DNA of 64,000 nucleotides from Rhodoblastus acidophilus (GCF_009720655.1 NZ_WNKS01000001.1:310001-374000), one strand, 5' to 3'. Shown: positions 15,870 to 26,905, counted from the first letter of the stretch. Numbers and translations: made by a program. The notes: generated by a model from the sequence alone, not told the origin.

Positions 15870-16922
15870 TTAAACGGCCTCGGCGCAGGGGCGCCGCGCC
15901 CAGGACAGGTTTTGCGCCTGCGCGGATTCGCGTGCGGCGATCACATTTGCCAAAAACTGTTCCGCGCTCGCGCGCCAAGTGTAGCGCGAGGAAAGCGCGC
16001 GCGCCGCGGCGCGCGGGATGTCCAGGGCCGCCAGGCAGGCGGCGCGCAGGTCATTGGACAGAACGCCGGCGCCGCTGTCGCCGATGACGTCGGCTGGCCC
16101 TTGCACGGGGAAGGCGGCGACGGGAACGCCGCAGGCGAGCGCTTCCAGCAGCACAATGCCGAAAGTGTCGGTCAGGCTGGGAAAGACGAAGACGTCCGCG
16201 CTGGCGTAGAGGCGCGCCAGCTCCTCGCCGCGCTTCGTTCCCAGGAAATGCGCTTGCGGAAACGCTGTTTCGAGGCTCGCGCGCGCCGGGCCATCGCCAA
16301 CGACCACCTTCGACCCCGGCAGATCGAGCGAGAGAAAAGCCTCGATGTTCTTCTCCGGCGCGACCCGGCCGACGTAGAGGAAAATGGGGCGCGGCAGGTC
16401 GAGCACGCTCTCGCGGGGATGAAACAGGTCCTGGTCGACGCCGCGCGACCAGATCATCGGTTTGCGAAAACCGCGCGCCTCCAGCTCGTCGGCGAGCCGC
16501 TGCGTCGAGGCCATCAGCCCCGCGCCGGCGTTGTGAAAACCGCGCAGCGCCGCGTAAGACAGCCCCATGGGGAAACGGGTGCGGGCATACAAATATTCGG
16601 GAAAGCGCGTGTGATAGCTGGTGGTGAAGATCACGTTGCGCATCAGGCACAGGCGGCGGGCCGTCAGGCCCAGCGGCCCCTCGGTGGCGATGTGGATGTG
16701 GTCCGGCGCGACCGCCTCGATGCGTTTTTCGACCTCCCAGGGGGAGGCGAGCGCCAGCCTGATCTCGCGATAGGTCGGCATCGGCGCGGTTGGAAAACCC
16801 TGAGGGGTCAGGAAATCCATGGTCGCGCCGATTTCTGGCATGGCGCGCGCCACCGCCTCGAGCGTGTGCACCACGCCGTTGACCTGGGGGCGCCAGGCGT
16901 CCGTGACGACGAGAATGCGCAT
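15870..16922 (-). CDS. Glycosyltransferase family 4 (glycolipid synthase-like)
   Basis: A 350-residue GT-B enzyme. The N-terminus (MRILVVTDAWRPQVNGVVH) and the C-terminal sugar-nucleotide site (FPSLTDTFGIVLLEALACGVPV) are those of the GT4 enzymes that glycosylate diacylglycerol, such as SqdX-like and glucuronosyl/glucosyl-diacylglycerol synthases. The middle YVGRVAPEKN motif is also present. It is cytoplasmic or peripheral to the membrane. It precedes olsB on the same strand, so it may add a further phosphorus-free lipid. The exact sugar donor and acceptor cannot be read from sequence. Confidence 0.85.
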   Translation of the reverse strand: MRILVVTDAWRPQVNGVVHTLEAVARAMPEIGATMDFLTPQGFPTAPMPTYREIRLALASPWEVEKRIEAVAPDHIHIATEGPLGLTARRLCLMRNVIFTTSYHTRFPEYLYARTRFPMGLSYAALRGFHNAGAGLMASTQRLADELEARGFRKPMIWSRGVDQDLFHPRESVLDLPRPIFLYVGRVAPEKNIEAFLSLDLPGSKVVVGDGPARASLETAFPQAHFLGTKRGEELARLYASADVFVFPSLTDTFGIVLLEALACGVPVAAFPVQGPADVIGDSGAGVLSNDLRAACLAALDIPRAAARALSSRYTWRASAEQFLANVIAARESAQAQNLSWARRPCAEAV

Positions 16923-16993
16923 CAGGCGGCTGCAAACGAATGTGTCTTCATGAAGAAGCTAGAAACACACTCATGTTGCGTCTGCGTGACAGG

Positions 16994-17680
16994 TCATACG
17001 ATCCGCGTCGTCACCTCGCCGACGCCCTCGATCTCGCCGTTCAAGAAGTCGCCCGCCTCGACCGGGCCGACGCCGGCAGGGGTTCCCGAAAAAATCAGGT
17101 CGCCCGGCGCCAGCGCGACATGGGTCGAGAGGATGGCGATGATTTCGGAGACCGACCAGATCATGTCCGCGAGATCGCCTTGCTGGCGTGGGCTCCCGTT
17201 GACCGACAGGGCGATGCGCCCCTTGCCGACCTCGCCGCAGGCGCCTGCGGGGCGGATCAGGCCCAGCGGCGCGGAGCCATCAAACCCCTTGGCCATGTCC
17301 CAGGGGCGTCCGGCCTTCTTCGCCTCGGCTTGCAGGTCGCGGCGGGTCAGGTCGATGCCAGCGGCATAACCGAAAATCAGCGCCCTGGCGTTTTCGGGCG
17401 CCATATTCACGCCGCCGCTCGCCAATGCGACCACCAGTTCGATCTCGTGATGGAGATTCTTGGTCAAGCTGGGGTAGGGGGCATCCGCGCCGCTGGTGAC
17501 GAGCGAATCGGCTGGCTTGGTGAAGAAGAACGGCGGATTGCGCTGGGGATCGCCGCCCATTTCGCGCGCGTGCTCCGCATAGTTCTGGCCGACACAAAAG
17601 ATGCGTCGCACCGGAAACAGCCCGCCGCCGGCGACGGGCGCGGAAGGCTGGGGCGGCGGCGCGATGACAAAAGGACTCAT
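16994..17680 (-). CDS. Fumarylacetoacetate hydrolase family protein
   Basis: A 228-residue single-domain FAH enzyme. It has the metal-binding Glu motif HHEIELVVA, the upstream CVGQNYAEHAREMG and FFFTKPADS, and the C-terminal GDLIFSGTPAGVGP. Such enzymes act on acylpyruvates, oxaloacetate or hydroxylated ring-cleavage acids. It starts 4 bases after the MFS gene ends, so the two are almost certainly one operon, and the transporter may import the substrate or a related acid. Confidence 0.9.
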   Translation of the reverse strand: MSPFVIAPPPQPSAPVAGGGLFPVRRIFCVGQNYAEHAREMGGDPQRNPPFFFTKPADSLVTSGADAPYPSLTKNLHHEIELVVALASGGVNMAPENARALIFGYAAGIDLTRRDLQAEAKKAGRPWDMAKGFDGSAPLGLIRPAGACGEVGKGRIALSVNGSPRQQGDLADMIWSVSEIIAILSTHVALAPGDLIFSGTPAGVGPVEAGDFLNGEIEGVGEVTTRIV

Positions 17681-17684
17681 GGAT

Positions 17685-18977
17685 TCACTCCGCAGGCTGG
17701 GCGGCGGGCAAGGGCGCCTGGCGATCCGCGACCGGCAGGTTCAGCAGCGCGGAGATCACGCCGAGCGCGATCGACAGCAGCCAAACCGGCGTATACGAGC
17801 CCGTCGCCGCGCGCGCAAAACCGCCGAGCAGCACACCAAAAAATCCGCCGAGTTGATGGAGGAAAAAGGCGAAGCCGTAAAGCATCGACAGATTGCCGGC
17901 GCCGAACATGCGGCCGATCACCCCCGAGGTCGGCGGCACCGTCGACAGCCAAAGCATGCCCGTCACCGCCGCGAAGATCAGCGTGGTCTCCGAGGTCGCG
18001 GGCAGGGCGATGAAAATGGCGGTGGCGAGCGATCGGGCGAAATAGATGAAGGCGAGGATATACGGCCGCGAGACGAAACCGCCCAGCCAGCCCGAGAGCA
18101 GCGATCCGAAAATGTTGAAGACGCCGACCAGGGCGAAGGCCCAGGCGCCGAGCTCCGGGGAAAGCCCTGATTCCACGACGTAGCGCTGGAAATGCACGGT
18201 GATGAAGGCGAGCTGGAAGCCGCAGGTGAAGAAACCCAGGGACAGCAGCACATAGGATTTATGCGCCATCGCCCGGCGAAACACGGCGGTTTGCCCGCCG
18301 CTGGCCGAAAAATCGCCGGGCGGCGTTTTCAACACGAAGGCGAGCGGGACGATCAGCGCGGTGACGCCGGCGAAGATCACGCAGGTCGTCTCCCAGCCCA
18401 TATTGGCGACGAGGCCGCCGGCGAGCGGCGAAAACAGGAACTGGCCGAACGAGCCCGCCGCCGTCGCCGCGCCGAACGCGTAGGACAGGCGTTTCGGCGG
18501 CAGCAGTTTGGCGAAGGCGCCGAGCACGAGATTGAACGAGGCGCCCGACAGGCCCAGGCCGATCAGCAGCCCCGCCGAAAGGTCGAACGTCAAGCCGGAA
18601 GGCGCCACGCTCATCAGCGCCAGCCCGAGCGCATAGAAAAGCCCGCCGACGATCAGGACGGGACGCGCGCCGAACCGGTCGGCCATGGCGCCGGCAAAAG
18701 GTTGTCCCAGACCCCAGAGCAGGTTCTGCAACGCCAAGGCGATGGCGAAATGTCCGGCGCCCCAATCGCGGCTGGCGAAGACCGGCAGTTGGAACACGCC
18801 CATCACCGAACGCGGCCCGAAGGAGATGAGGGCGATCAGGCAGCCGGCGGCGAAGACCAGAGCGGGCGGAATCTTTTTGGCCGTGTCGGACAGGTTCGGG
18901 CTCCTTGTCTTGAAACTTGCTTGCAAGATAGCGCGCTCGACGCAAGCCGTCCTTGCGCGGCTGCGAAACCGAGCCAC
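17685..18977 (-). CDS. MFS transporter (OFA/oxalate-formate antiporter-like)
   Basis: A twelve-helix major facilitator protein of up to 430 residues. After a variable N-terminus it has GPRSVMGVFQLPVFASRDWG, the ADRFGARP loop between helices 2 and 3, and the matching motif in the second half. The pattern resembles the monocarboxylate/oxalate group. The start is unsure: the longest form begins with GTG at 18977, but AAGGAG lies seven bases before a CTG codon (Leu of LSDTAKK, about 18895) that would give a more usual N-terminus. It is co-transcribed with the FAA hydrolase gene. Confidence 0.82.
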   Translation of the reverse strand: MARFRSRARTACVERAILQASFKTRSPNLSDTAKKIPPALVFAAGCLIALISFGPRSVMGVFQLPVFASRDWGAGHFAIALALQNLLWGLGQPFAGAMADRFGARPVLIVGGLFYALGLALMSVAPSGLTFDLSAGLLIGLGLSGASFNLVLGAFAKLLPPKRLSYAFGAATAAGSFGQFLFSPLAGGLVANMGWETTCVIFAGVTALIVPLAFVLKTPPGDFSASGGQTAVFRRAMAHKSYVLLSLGFFTCGFQLAFITVHFQRYVVESGLSPELGAWAFALVGVFNIFGSLLSGWLGGFVSRPYILAFIYFARSLATAIFIALPATSETTLIFAAVTGMLWLSTVPPTSGVIGRMFGAGNLSMLYGFAFFLHQLGGFFGVLLGGFARAATGSYTPVWLLSIALGVISALLNLPVADRQAPLPAAQPAE

Positions 18978-19039
18978 CGTTTTCGCAAAAGTTACGCCTC
19001 CTATAGTGTAGCTTTCGTCGGATTCGCCGGGGGAGCGTC

Positions 19040-20659
19040 ATGCCAGGACTTGTTGCGATCTTCGCGCCGCGCCATTGGGCGCTGCTGGTCAGCGTGTGCG
19101 GCCTGGGCTGGGCGTTCTGGCTGGCGCTGAATGCGGGCGGCGGCTGGCTTTGGCTTGTCGCCTTCTTCGGTTTCTTCAGCGCGCTCGGCGTCTATGACCT
19201 TGTCCAGACCCGGCATGCGGTGCTGCGCAATTATCCGATCCTGGCGCATCTGCGCTTCCTTCTCGAAGAGATGCGCCCGGAAATTCGCCAATATTTCTTC
19301 GAGAGCGAGACCGACGGCGCGCCGTTCTCGCGCGACCGCCGCGCCCTGGTTTACCAGCGCGCCAAGATGCAACTGGACAAGCGGCCGTTCGGCACCCACC
19401 TCGCGACCTATTCCGACGGCTACGAATGGCTGCTGCATTCCTTCGCGCCGCGCCCGCAGGCCGATCCGGATTTCCGCGTCAAGATTGGCGGACCCGATTG
19501 CGCCAAACCCTATTCGGCGTCGGTGTTCAACATTTCCGCCATGAGTTTTGGCGCGCTGAGCGCCAATGCGATCCGCGCGCTGAACGGCGGCGCCAAAGCG
19601 GGCGGTTTCGCCCATGACACCGGCGAGGGCTCGCTGTCGCCCTATCACGAGGAGCAGGGCGGCGACATCATCTGGGAGATCGGCTCGGGCTATTTTGGTT
19701 GCCGCACGCTCGACGGCGCTTTTTGTGCGGAAAAATTCGCGGCGACCGCGCAAAAACCGCAGATCAGAATGATCGAAATCAAGCTGAGCCAGGGGGCGAA
19801 GCCCGGCCATGGCGGGGTTTTGCCGGCGGCCAAGGTGACGCCGGAGATCGCCGGGATTCGCGGCGTGCCGCTCGGAAAAGATTGCGTGTCGCCGGCCGCC
19901 CACAGCGCCTTTTCGACGCCGCTGGAGCTGATCGCCTTCCTCGCCCGCCTGCGCGAACTGTCCGGCGGCAAGCCTGTCGGCATCAAATTCTGCCTGGGCC
20001 AGCCCGGCGAATTTCTGGCTCTGGTGAAAGCCATGCTGGAGCTGGGGACGGCGCCGGATTTTCTGGTCGTGGACGGCAAGGAGGGCGGCACCGGCGCGGC
20101 GCCGGAAGAATTCATGGACCATATGGGCACGCCGTTGCGCGAGGGCCTGAGTTTTGTTCACAACGCGCTGGTCGGCGCCGGCCTGCGCGACAGAATCCGC
20201 ATCGGTTGCTCGGGAAAAATCACCACGGCCTTCGACATCGCCCGCGCCATGGCGCTCGGCGCGGATTGGTGCAATTCCGCGCGCGGCTTCATGTTCGCCG
20301 TGGGCTGCATCCAGTCGCTGGCTTGCCACACCGACTCCTGTCCGACCGGGGTCGCTACTCAGGACCCGTTGCGGGGCCGCGCGCTGGTGGTGCCCGACAA
20401 GATCGCGCGCGTCGCCAACTATCACCGCGCCACACTGCATTGTCTGGCCGAACTGGTGGCGGCGGCGGGGCTCGACCACCCCGGCGCCTTCACCCTCGAC
20501 CAGTTCCGGCGGCGGGTGTCGGAGACCCGCGTGGCGAGTTTTTCGAATCTTTATCCGTCGCTGGAGCCCGGCGAATTTTTTCGCGGCGCGCGCGATCCGG
20601 ATTTGCGCGCATTGTGGGAGGGAGCGAGCTCGAAAAGTTTTGGGGTCTCGCGGGGGTGA
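19040..20659 (+). CDS. Membrane-anchored FMN-binding glutamate-synthase-like protein
   Basis: A 539-residue protein with two N-terminal membrane helices (about 12-30 and 33-52) followed by the FMN/glutamate-synthase barrel domain of GltB (about 140-480). Visible motifs are FNISAMSFGALSANAI, TGEGSLSPYH, KPGHGG.LP, DGKEGGTGAAP, and a cysteine set C..S.ACHTDSCPTGVATQ that would hold the iron-sulfur cluster. The amidotransferase domain and the GltD partner are absent, so this is not a normal glutamate synthase. The family role is unknown; electron transfer at the membrane is plausible. It stands divergent from the MFS gene. Confidence 0.85.
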   Translation: MPGLVAIFAPRHWALLVSVCGLGWAFWLALNAGGGWLWLVAFFGFFSALGVYDLVQTRHAVLRNYPILAHLRFLLEEMRPEIRQYFFESETDGAPFSRDRRALVYQRAKMQLDKRPFGTHLATYSDGYEWLLHSFAPRPQADPDFRVKIGGPDCAKPYSASVFNISAMSFGALSANAIRALNGGAKAGGFAHDTGEGSLSPYHEEQGGDIIWEIGSGYFGCRTLDGAFCAEKFAATAQKPQIRMIEIKLSQGAKPGHGGVLPAAKVTPEIAGIRGVPLGKDCVSPAAHSAFSTPLELIAFLARLRELSGGKPVGIKFCLGQPGEFLALVKAMLELGTAPDFLVVDGKEGGTGAAPEEFMDHMGTPLREGLSFVHNALVGAGLRDRIRIGCSGKITTAFDIARAMALGADWCNSARGFMFAVGCIQSLACHTDSCPTGVATQDPLRGRALVVPDKIARVANYHRATLHCLAELVAAAGLDHPGAFTLDQFRRRVSETRVASFSNLYPSLEPGEFFRGARDPDLRALWEGASSKSFGVSRG

Positions 20660-20707
20660 CGTTAGGCTTCGGCAGCGCGGTTGTTGTGCAAGGCGACGCG
20701 CGGGAAT

Positions 20708-20729
20708 AGCCTTCACAGGCTTTTTGTTT
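20708..20729 (+). terminator. Weak terminator after the glutamate-synthase-like gene
   Basis: A 5-bp stem (AGCCT / AGGCT) with a 4-base loop is followed by TTTTGTTT, 49 bases past the stop codon. Confidence 0.45.
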
Positions 20730-20784
20730 CGGCCGCGACGGACCCGATTTTTGCTTTGCAGGGCGCGGCGCAAGGGAGGCGATC

Positions 20785-21576
20785 ATGGTCGCCATGCGTT
20801 GGCTTGCATGGTTGCTGTTTGCTGCCGGCAGCGCAGCTCTGACCTTCTCGCAGGGGGGCGCTCAACCCGCTCCCCAGCCGCAAGAGGGCGGCGTTCATTT
20901 CGGTGAAATCGGCGATCCCACCAAATGGCCGCTTTCCGCGATCGGGACGGTCCGGATCATCTGGGGAATCGGCTACAGCAAGCAATGCACGGGAACGCTG
21001 GTCGGACCCAGACTGGTGCTGACCGCGGCCCATTGCGTTCACATGAACGGAAAGGCGCTGCCGCCGGACCATGTCCATTTTCTCGCGGGACTGAACAAGG
21101 GCATGCCGGGCGCGCATTCGCTTGCCGCGCGTCTCGATGTGGCGCCCGGTTACATTGCGACGGAAGCGCCGACGGCCGCCGGCGCCGCGAATGACTGGGC
21201 GCTGATCACCCTTGAGGCGACGATCCCCGTCAAGCCGATCGCCGTCCAGGCGCTTGACGAATTCGCGTTTGCCGCCGTCGCCCGATCGGGCGCGGCGCTG
21301 CAGGTCGGCTACGGCAAGGACCGTCCCTATCTGCCGTCCGTGCGCCGCGAATGCGCCATCAAGCCGGGAGCGAACACGGGAACCTTCACCTTCGAGTGCC
21401 TGCTCAATTTCGGCTATTCCGGAGCGCCGATCCTCGCCGACGTCGCCGGCGAACCCGCCGTGATCGGGATCGGCACATTGGTCTATTTCGCCGCGGACAA
21501 GCGTCCCGTCATGGGTGTGGCGTGCTCATCGACGCAATTTTCCGCGCGCGTCGGCGAATTGCTCGGCGCTCGTTAG
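20785..21576 (+). CDS. Secreted trypsin-like serine protease (S1 family)
   Basis: A 263-residue exported protein with a signal peptide (about residues 1-26) and a complete trypsin-type triad: His83 in LTAAHC, Asp137 in NDWALI, Ser212 in GYSGAPI. Two or three cysteine pairs suggest periplasmic or extracellular disulfides. The substrate is unknown. The ATG at 20785 has GGGAGG just upstream. Its tail is 11 bases from the convergent membrane protein gene. Confidence 0.85.
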   Translation: MVAMRWLAWLLFAAGSAALTFSQGGAQPAPQPQEGGVHFGEIGDPTKWPLSAIGTVRIIWGIGYSKQCTGTLVGPRLVLTAAHCVHMNGKALPPDHVHFLAGLNKGMPGAHSLAARLDVAPGYIATEAPTAAGAANDWALITLEATIPVKPIAVQALDEFAFAAVARSGAALQVGYGKDRPYLPSVRRECAIKPGANTGTFTFECLLNFGYSGAPILADVAGEPAVIGIGTLVYFAADKRPVMGVACSSTQFSARVGELLGAR

Positions 21577-21587
21577 GCGGTCACGTA

Positions 21588-22121
21588 TTACTTCTTGACG
21601 ACCTGCGCGATACGGCTCGGCAGTTCCGGTTCGATCATGGCGGCGCGCTTGGCGTCCATGTCGCGCCGCAATCGCCCATGAACGAGATTGATCAGGCCCC
21701 GGCGCAAAAAGCCTGCGAGCATCATCGACAGGACGAGGGCCGGCACCGCCGCGCCCGCGACCAGAACCGCCAGCAGGAAGTCGTGAGTGCGGCCCTGGAC
21801 CTGCGACAGCAGGCCGAATTTGGGCCCGAGCGCGTAGAGGGCCAGGCAGGCGCCGGCCAAGCCGATCACGCCGTTGACGATGGCGCCAAAACCGGTGTCG
21901 CGAAAGGCGAGGTGCGAGGAATAGCCGAACAGGAGGCCGAACACGACCAGCAGCAGCGCCATGAGGTCGCGCTGGTCCCCTTGCAGACCGTCGTAGCCGA
22001 GCAGGCTGACCAGTCCGTCGAAGCCGGGCAGGGACGAATTCTTGCCGTAGGCCTGCGCCAGAGCAGGCAGGCAGCCGGCCATGAAAAACGCGGGCGCGAA
22101 CACTTGACGCGGGCTGAACAT
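21588..22121 (-). CDS. Membrane protein of unknown function
   Basis: A 177-residue protein with an N-terminal signal-like helix (MFSPRQVFAPAFFMAG) and three further membrane helices (about 54-75, 80-100 and 115-140), ending in a basic cytoplasmic-looking tail. No family is recognised. The start at 22121 has GGAGG nine bases upstream; the frame continues to 22208, but the extra stretch is Arg-rich and lacks a good site. Confidence 0.6.
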   Translation of the reverse strand: MFSPRQVFAPAFFMAGCLPALAQAYGKNSSLPGFDGLVSLLGYDGLQGDQRDLMALLLVVFGLLFGYSSHLAFRDTGFGAIVNGVIGLAGACLALYALGPKFGLLSQVQGRTHDFLLAVLVAGAAVPALVLSMMLAGFLRRGLINLVHGRLRRDMDAKRAAMIEPELPSRIAQVVKK

Positions 22122-22270
22122 GGCTCGAGTCCTCCGGCGCCCACGCTCCGGTTTTCGGATCCGACAAGGCGCTGCGCCCGCGCGCGTTCGAACGCGCGCA
22201 AGCTTCAACCCACGCTAGGTCCGCGCGATTGAAATTTCGTTAAGTTCCGCCGCCCTTACGTCAGGCGCAC

Positions 22271-23935
22271 TCACATGTTCGGATAGTTCGGGCCGCCGCC
22301 GCCCTCCGGCGTGGTCCAGGTGATGTTCTGCGCGGGGTCCTTGATGTCGCAGGTCTTGCAGTGCACGCAATTTTGCGCGTTGATGACGAAGCGCGGGTCG
22401 GCCTTGGTCGCCTCGTCGCCATAGACAATTTCGTACACCCCGGCCGGGCAATAGAGCCGCGCCGGCTCGCCGTAGAGCGGCAGGTTTTTTTCGACCGGGA
22501 TCTTCGGATCCGCCAGCCGCAGATGGATCGGCTGGTCCTCCTCGTGATTGGTGTTGGAGAGGAAGACCGACGACAGCTTGTCGAAGGAAATGACGCCATC
22601 CGGCTTGGGATAGACGATCGGCGTCACCTCGCTCAGCAATTTCAGCGTCGCGTAATCCGGCTTGCCGTGGCTCATCGTGCCGAACAGGCTGAACCCGAAC
22701 GTGTTGGTCCACATGTCGAGACCCGCGAGCGACATGCCGACAAAGGTCCCGTATTTCGACCACAGCGGCTTGGCGTTGCGCACCGGCTTCAAATCCTTGC
22801 CGATCGGGCCGTCGCGCCAGCCCGCGTCATAGGCCGACAATTCGTCATGGGCGCGCCCGGCGGCCACGGCCTGGGCCGCCGCCTCCGCCGCCTCGATGCC
22901 CGACAGCATGGCGTTATGCGTACCCTTGATGCGGGGCACGTTGATGAAGCCGGCCGCGCAGCCGAGCAGCGCGCCGCCCGGGAACGCGACCTTGGGAGCC
23001 GATTGCCAGCCGCCTTCGGTCAGGGCGCGGGCGCCATAGGCGATGCGCTTGCCGCCCACGAACGTGTTGCGGACGCTGGGGTGCTGCTTCCAGCGCTGGA
23101 ACTCGTCGAACGGGGACAGCGTGGGGTTCTTGTAGTTCAGATGGAGGACGAAGCCGACCGCGACCTGGTTGTCCTCGATATGATAAAGGAAAGAGCCGCC
23201 GCCGGTATGGCTGTCGAGCGGCCAGCCGAACGAATGCTGCACGAGGCCCGGCCGGTGTTTTGCAGGGTCGATCTGCCACAGCTCCTTGATGCCGATGCCG
23301 TATTTCTGCGGTTCCTTGCCCGCGTCGAGATTGTATTTGGCGATGATCTGCTTGCTCAGCGAGCCGCGCGCGCCCTCGGCGAACAGGGTGTACTTGCCGC
23401 GCAGCTCCATGCCACGCGTAAACGAATCCTTCGGCTTGCCGTCGCGACCCACGCCCATGTCGCCGGTGGCGACGCCGACCACTTCGCCGGTGTCGCCATA
23501 GAGCAGTTCCGCCGCGGCGAAGCCGGGATAGATTTCGACGCCCAGCTCCTCCGCCTTCACGGCCAGCCAGCGGCAGAGATTGGCCAGCGAGCCGACGAAA
23601 TTGCCGTGGTTGTTCAGCATCGGCGGCATCATGGCGTTGGGCAGCTTGTAGGCGCTGGTCTCGCCAAGGAAGTGGAACTGGTCTTCGTGGACCTGCACGG
23701 TGAGCGGCCGCGTGGCGTCTTCGCGCCAGCCCGGCAGCAGCTTGTCGAGGCCGATGGGATCGATGACGACGCCGGAGAGGATGTGCGCGCCGACTTCCGA
23801 GCCCTTTTCCACCACGACCACGGTGAAGTCGGGATTGATCTGTTTGAGTCGGATCGCGGCGGAAAGGCCGGCCGGGCCGCCGCCGACGACGACAACGTCA
23901 TAATCCATGGACTCGCGAGGTTCGAGTTCGCTCAT
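22271..23935 (-). CDS. Electron transfer flavoprotein-ubiquinone oxidoreductase
   Basis: A 554-residue inner-membrane flavoprotein that takes electrons from ETF, fed by acyl-CoA and dimethylglycine dehydrogenases, and reduces ubiquinone. It has the FAD motif VVVGGGPAGLSAA near the N-terminus, GAHILSG, EGARGSLSK, and a C-terminal ferredoxin domain with CPAGVYE and NCVHCKTCDIKDP, whose cysteines hold the 4Fe-4S cluster. Length and layout match the family. The start MSELEPRES at 23935 has GGGAG upstream. The etfAB genes are not in the window. Confidence 0.95.
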   Translation of the reverse strand: MSELEPRESMDYDVVVVGGGPAGLSAAIRLKQINPDFTVVVVEKGSEVGAHILSGVVIDPIGLDKLLPGWREDATRPLTVQVHEDQFHFLGETSAYKLPNAMMPPMLNNHGNFVGSLANLCRWLAVKAEELGVEIYPGFAAAELLYGDTGEVVGVATGDMGVGRDGKPKDSFTRGMELRGKYTLFAEGARGSLSKQIIAKYNLDAGKEPQKYGIGIKELWQIDPAKHRPGLVQHSFGWPLDSHTGGGSFLYHIEDNQVAVGFVLHLNYKNPTLSPFDEFQRWKQHPSVRNTFVGGKRIAYGARALTEGGWQSAPKVAFPGGALLGCAAGFINVPRIKGTHNAMLSGIEAAEAAAQAVAAGRAHDELSAYDAGWRDGPIGKDLKPVRNAKPLWSKYGTFVGMSLAGLDMWTNTFGFSLFGTMSHGKPDYATLKLLSEVTPIVYPKPDGVISFDKLSSVFLSNTNHEEDQPIHLRLADPKIPVEKNLPLYGEPARLYCPAGVYEIVYGDEATKADPRFVINAQNCVHCKTCDIKDPAQNITWTTPEGGGGPNYPNM

Positions 23936-24076
23936 TTCCGCATCTCCCGCCAGATTGGCCTTTTGCAAATGTCTTAGCGGTTCGCGCGCGCCTGTCCACT
24001 GGTCGGATGGTGATCCCACGCGTTTTTTGCCGCAGTGCGAAATGGACGGCCCGTCGCGGAGCAGTTAGAAACGGCC

Positions 24077-24928
24077 ATGATCGACCTGACGGCGCTCGAC
24101 CGGGACGGCGCGGCGGCCTTGCTGCGCTTTTATCGCGACATTGGCGTTGAGACGCTGGTGGCGGAAACCCCGTTCGACCGTTTCGCGCAATCTCAAGCTG
24201 AATTTTCGCGGCCCAAGCCGCCGCCGCCCAAGCCGGTCGAAAAACCCCGCCCCGCGCCCATCGCGCCGCCCGTCAAACCTGCGGCGCCTGTCAGACCCGC
24301 CGCCGCGATGAGTCAGGACGCGGCCACCGCCAGCGCGCGCGAGCAGGCGGCGAACGCGCAAACCCTTGACGAATTGCGCGAAAAACTCGCCGCCTTCGAC
24401 GGCTGCGCGCTGAAAAATTCCGCGACGCAACTGGTGTTTGCCGATGGCGCGCCCGATGCGCGGGTGATGCTTATTGGAGAGGGGCCGGGCGCGGACGAGG
24501 ATCGGCAGGGAAAACCGTTCGTCGGGCGCGCTGGGCAGTTGCTGGACAAAATGCTTGCCGCCATCGGGCTCGACCGGACAAAGGTCTATATCGCCAATGT
24601 CGTGCCCTGGCGCCCGCCGGGCAACCGCACGCCGACCCCGCAGGAGCTCGCCCTGTGCCTGCCCTTCGTCCGCCGCCAGATCGAGCTGGTCGCCCCGGAT
24701 TTTTTGGTGCTGCTCGGGGCCTGCGCGGCGCAGACGGTTTTAGACGAGAAAGAGGGGATCATGCGGCTGCGCGGCCACTGGCGCGATTACGCGTGCGGCG
24801 GCAAAACCATCCGCGCCCTGCCGATGCTGCATCCGGCCTATCTGCTGCGCGCGCCGCTCAAGAAAGCCGAGGCGTGGCGCGACCTGCGGGCGCTGAAAAA
24901 GGCCATCGACCATGTCGGCGCATTTTGA
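24077..24928 (+). CDS. Type-4-like uracil-DNA glycosylase
   Basis: A DNA repair enzyme that removes uracil. The 283-residue protein has a Pro-rich linker at about 50-90 and then the catalytic domain. Motifs are [26 protein letters not shown] (here given only in part: [18 protein letters not shown]), [16 protein letters not shown] and MLHPAYLLR. Only one cysteine is seen at the usual N-terminal cluster position ([10 protein letters not shown]), as is common in alphaproteobacterial forms. The last 17 bases overlap the start of rnhB, so the two genes are probably translationally coupled. Confidence 0.9.
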   Translation: MIDLTALDRDGAAALLRFYRDIGVETLVAETPFDRFAQSQAEFSRPKPPPPKPVEKPRPAPIAPPVKPAAPVRPAAAMSQDAATASAREQAANAQTLDELREKLAAFDGCALKNSATQLVFADGAPDARVMLIGEGPGADEDRQGKPFVGRAGQLLDKMLAAIGLDRTKVYIANVVPWRPPGNRTPTPQELALCLPFVRRQIELVAPDFLVLLGACAAQTVLDEKEGIMRLRGHWRDYACGGKTIRALPMLHPAYLLRAPLKKAEAWRDLRALKKAIDHVGAF

Positions 24929-25535
24929 GGTCGAGCGCGATCTGATCGCGCAAGGTTTTGCATTGGTGGCCGGCATCGACGAGGTCGGGCGCGGCCCGCT
25001 CGCCGGCCCGGTCTGCGTCGCGGCGGTGATTCTCGACCCGGACAACCTGCCGAACGGGCTGGACGATTCGAAAAAGCTGTCGGCGAAGCGCAGGCGCGCG
25101 CTCGCCGAGGAGATTTATGCTTCGGCTTTGGCGATTTCCGTGGTGATGGCGCCGGCGGCGGAGGTGGACGCGCTCAACATAAGAGGCGCGACACTGGCCG
25201 CCATGGTCCGCGCCGCGCGCACATTGGCGCGGACGCCGGCTTTCGCCCTGATCGACGGGCGCGACGCGCCGGAATTGATCTGTCCGGCGCGCGCGCTGGT
25301 CAACGGCGACGCGATTTCGATGTCGATCGCCGCCGCCTCCATCGTCGCCAAGGTCGCTCGCGACAATCTGATGCAGCGGCTGGACCGGCTCTATCCCGTT
25401 TATGGATTCGCGGGGCACGCGGGCTACGGAACAGCGGCGCATCTGGCGGCGCTGAGGTTTTATGGCCCGTGCCCGGAACATCGCCGCTCCTTCGCCCCGG
25501 TGCGGGCGGTCGCGTCCCTGGATACCTGCCCGTAA
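24912..25535 (+). CDS. rnhB: Ribonuclease HII
   Basis: A cytoplasmic nuclease that cuts RNA in RNA-DNA hybrids and single ribonucleotides in DNA. The 207 residues hold the family motifs [14 protein letters not shown] with the first catalytic Asp and Glu, [17 protein letters not shown], and [11 protein letters not shown]. It overlaps the end of the uracil-DNA glycosylase gene, forming a small DNA-maintenance operon, and ccrM follows 166 bases later with its own promoter-like block. Confidence 0.95.
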   Translation: MSAHFEVERDLIAQGFALVAGIDEVGRGPLAGPVCVAAVILDPDNLPNGLDDSKKLSAKRRRALAEEIYASALAISVVMAPAAEVDALNIRGATLAAMVRAARTLARTPAFALIDGRDAPELICPARALVNGDAISMSIAAASIVAKVARDNLMQRLDRLYPVYGFAGHAGYGTAAHLAALRFYGPCPEHRRSFAPVRAVASLDTCP

Positions 25536-25593
25536 TGGCCGCAAGGCGAGGGCGCGCCGGACATGACCTTAGGTAAGCCTACGAAACTGTTAA

Positions 25594-26889
<1,296 letters not shown>

Positions 26890-26905
26890 TCTCCTTTGTA
26901 AAGAC

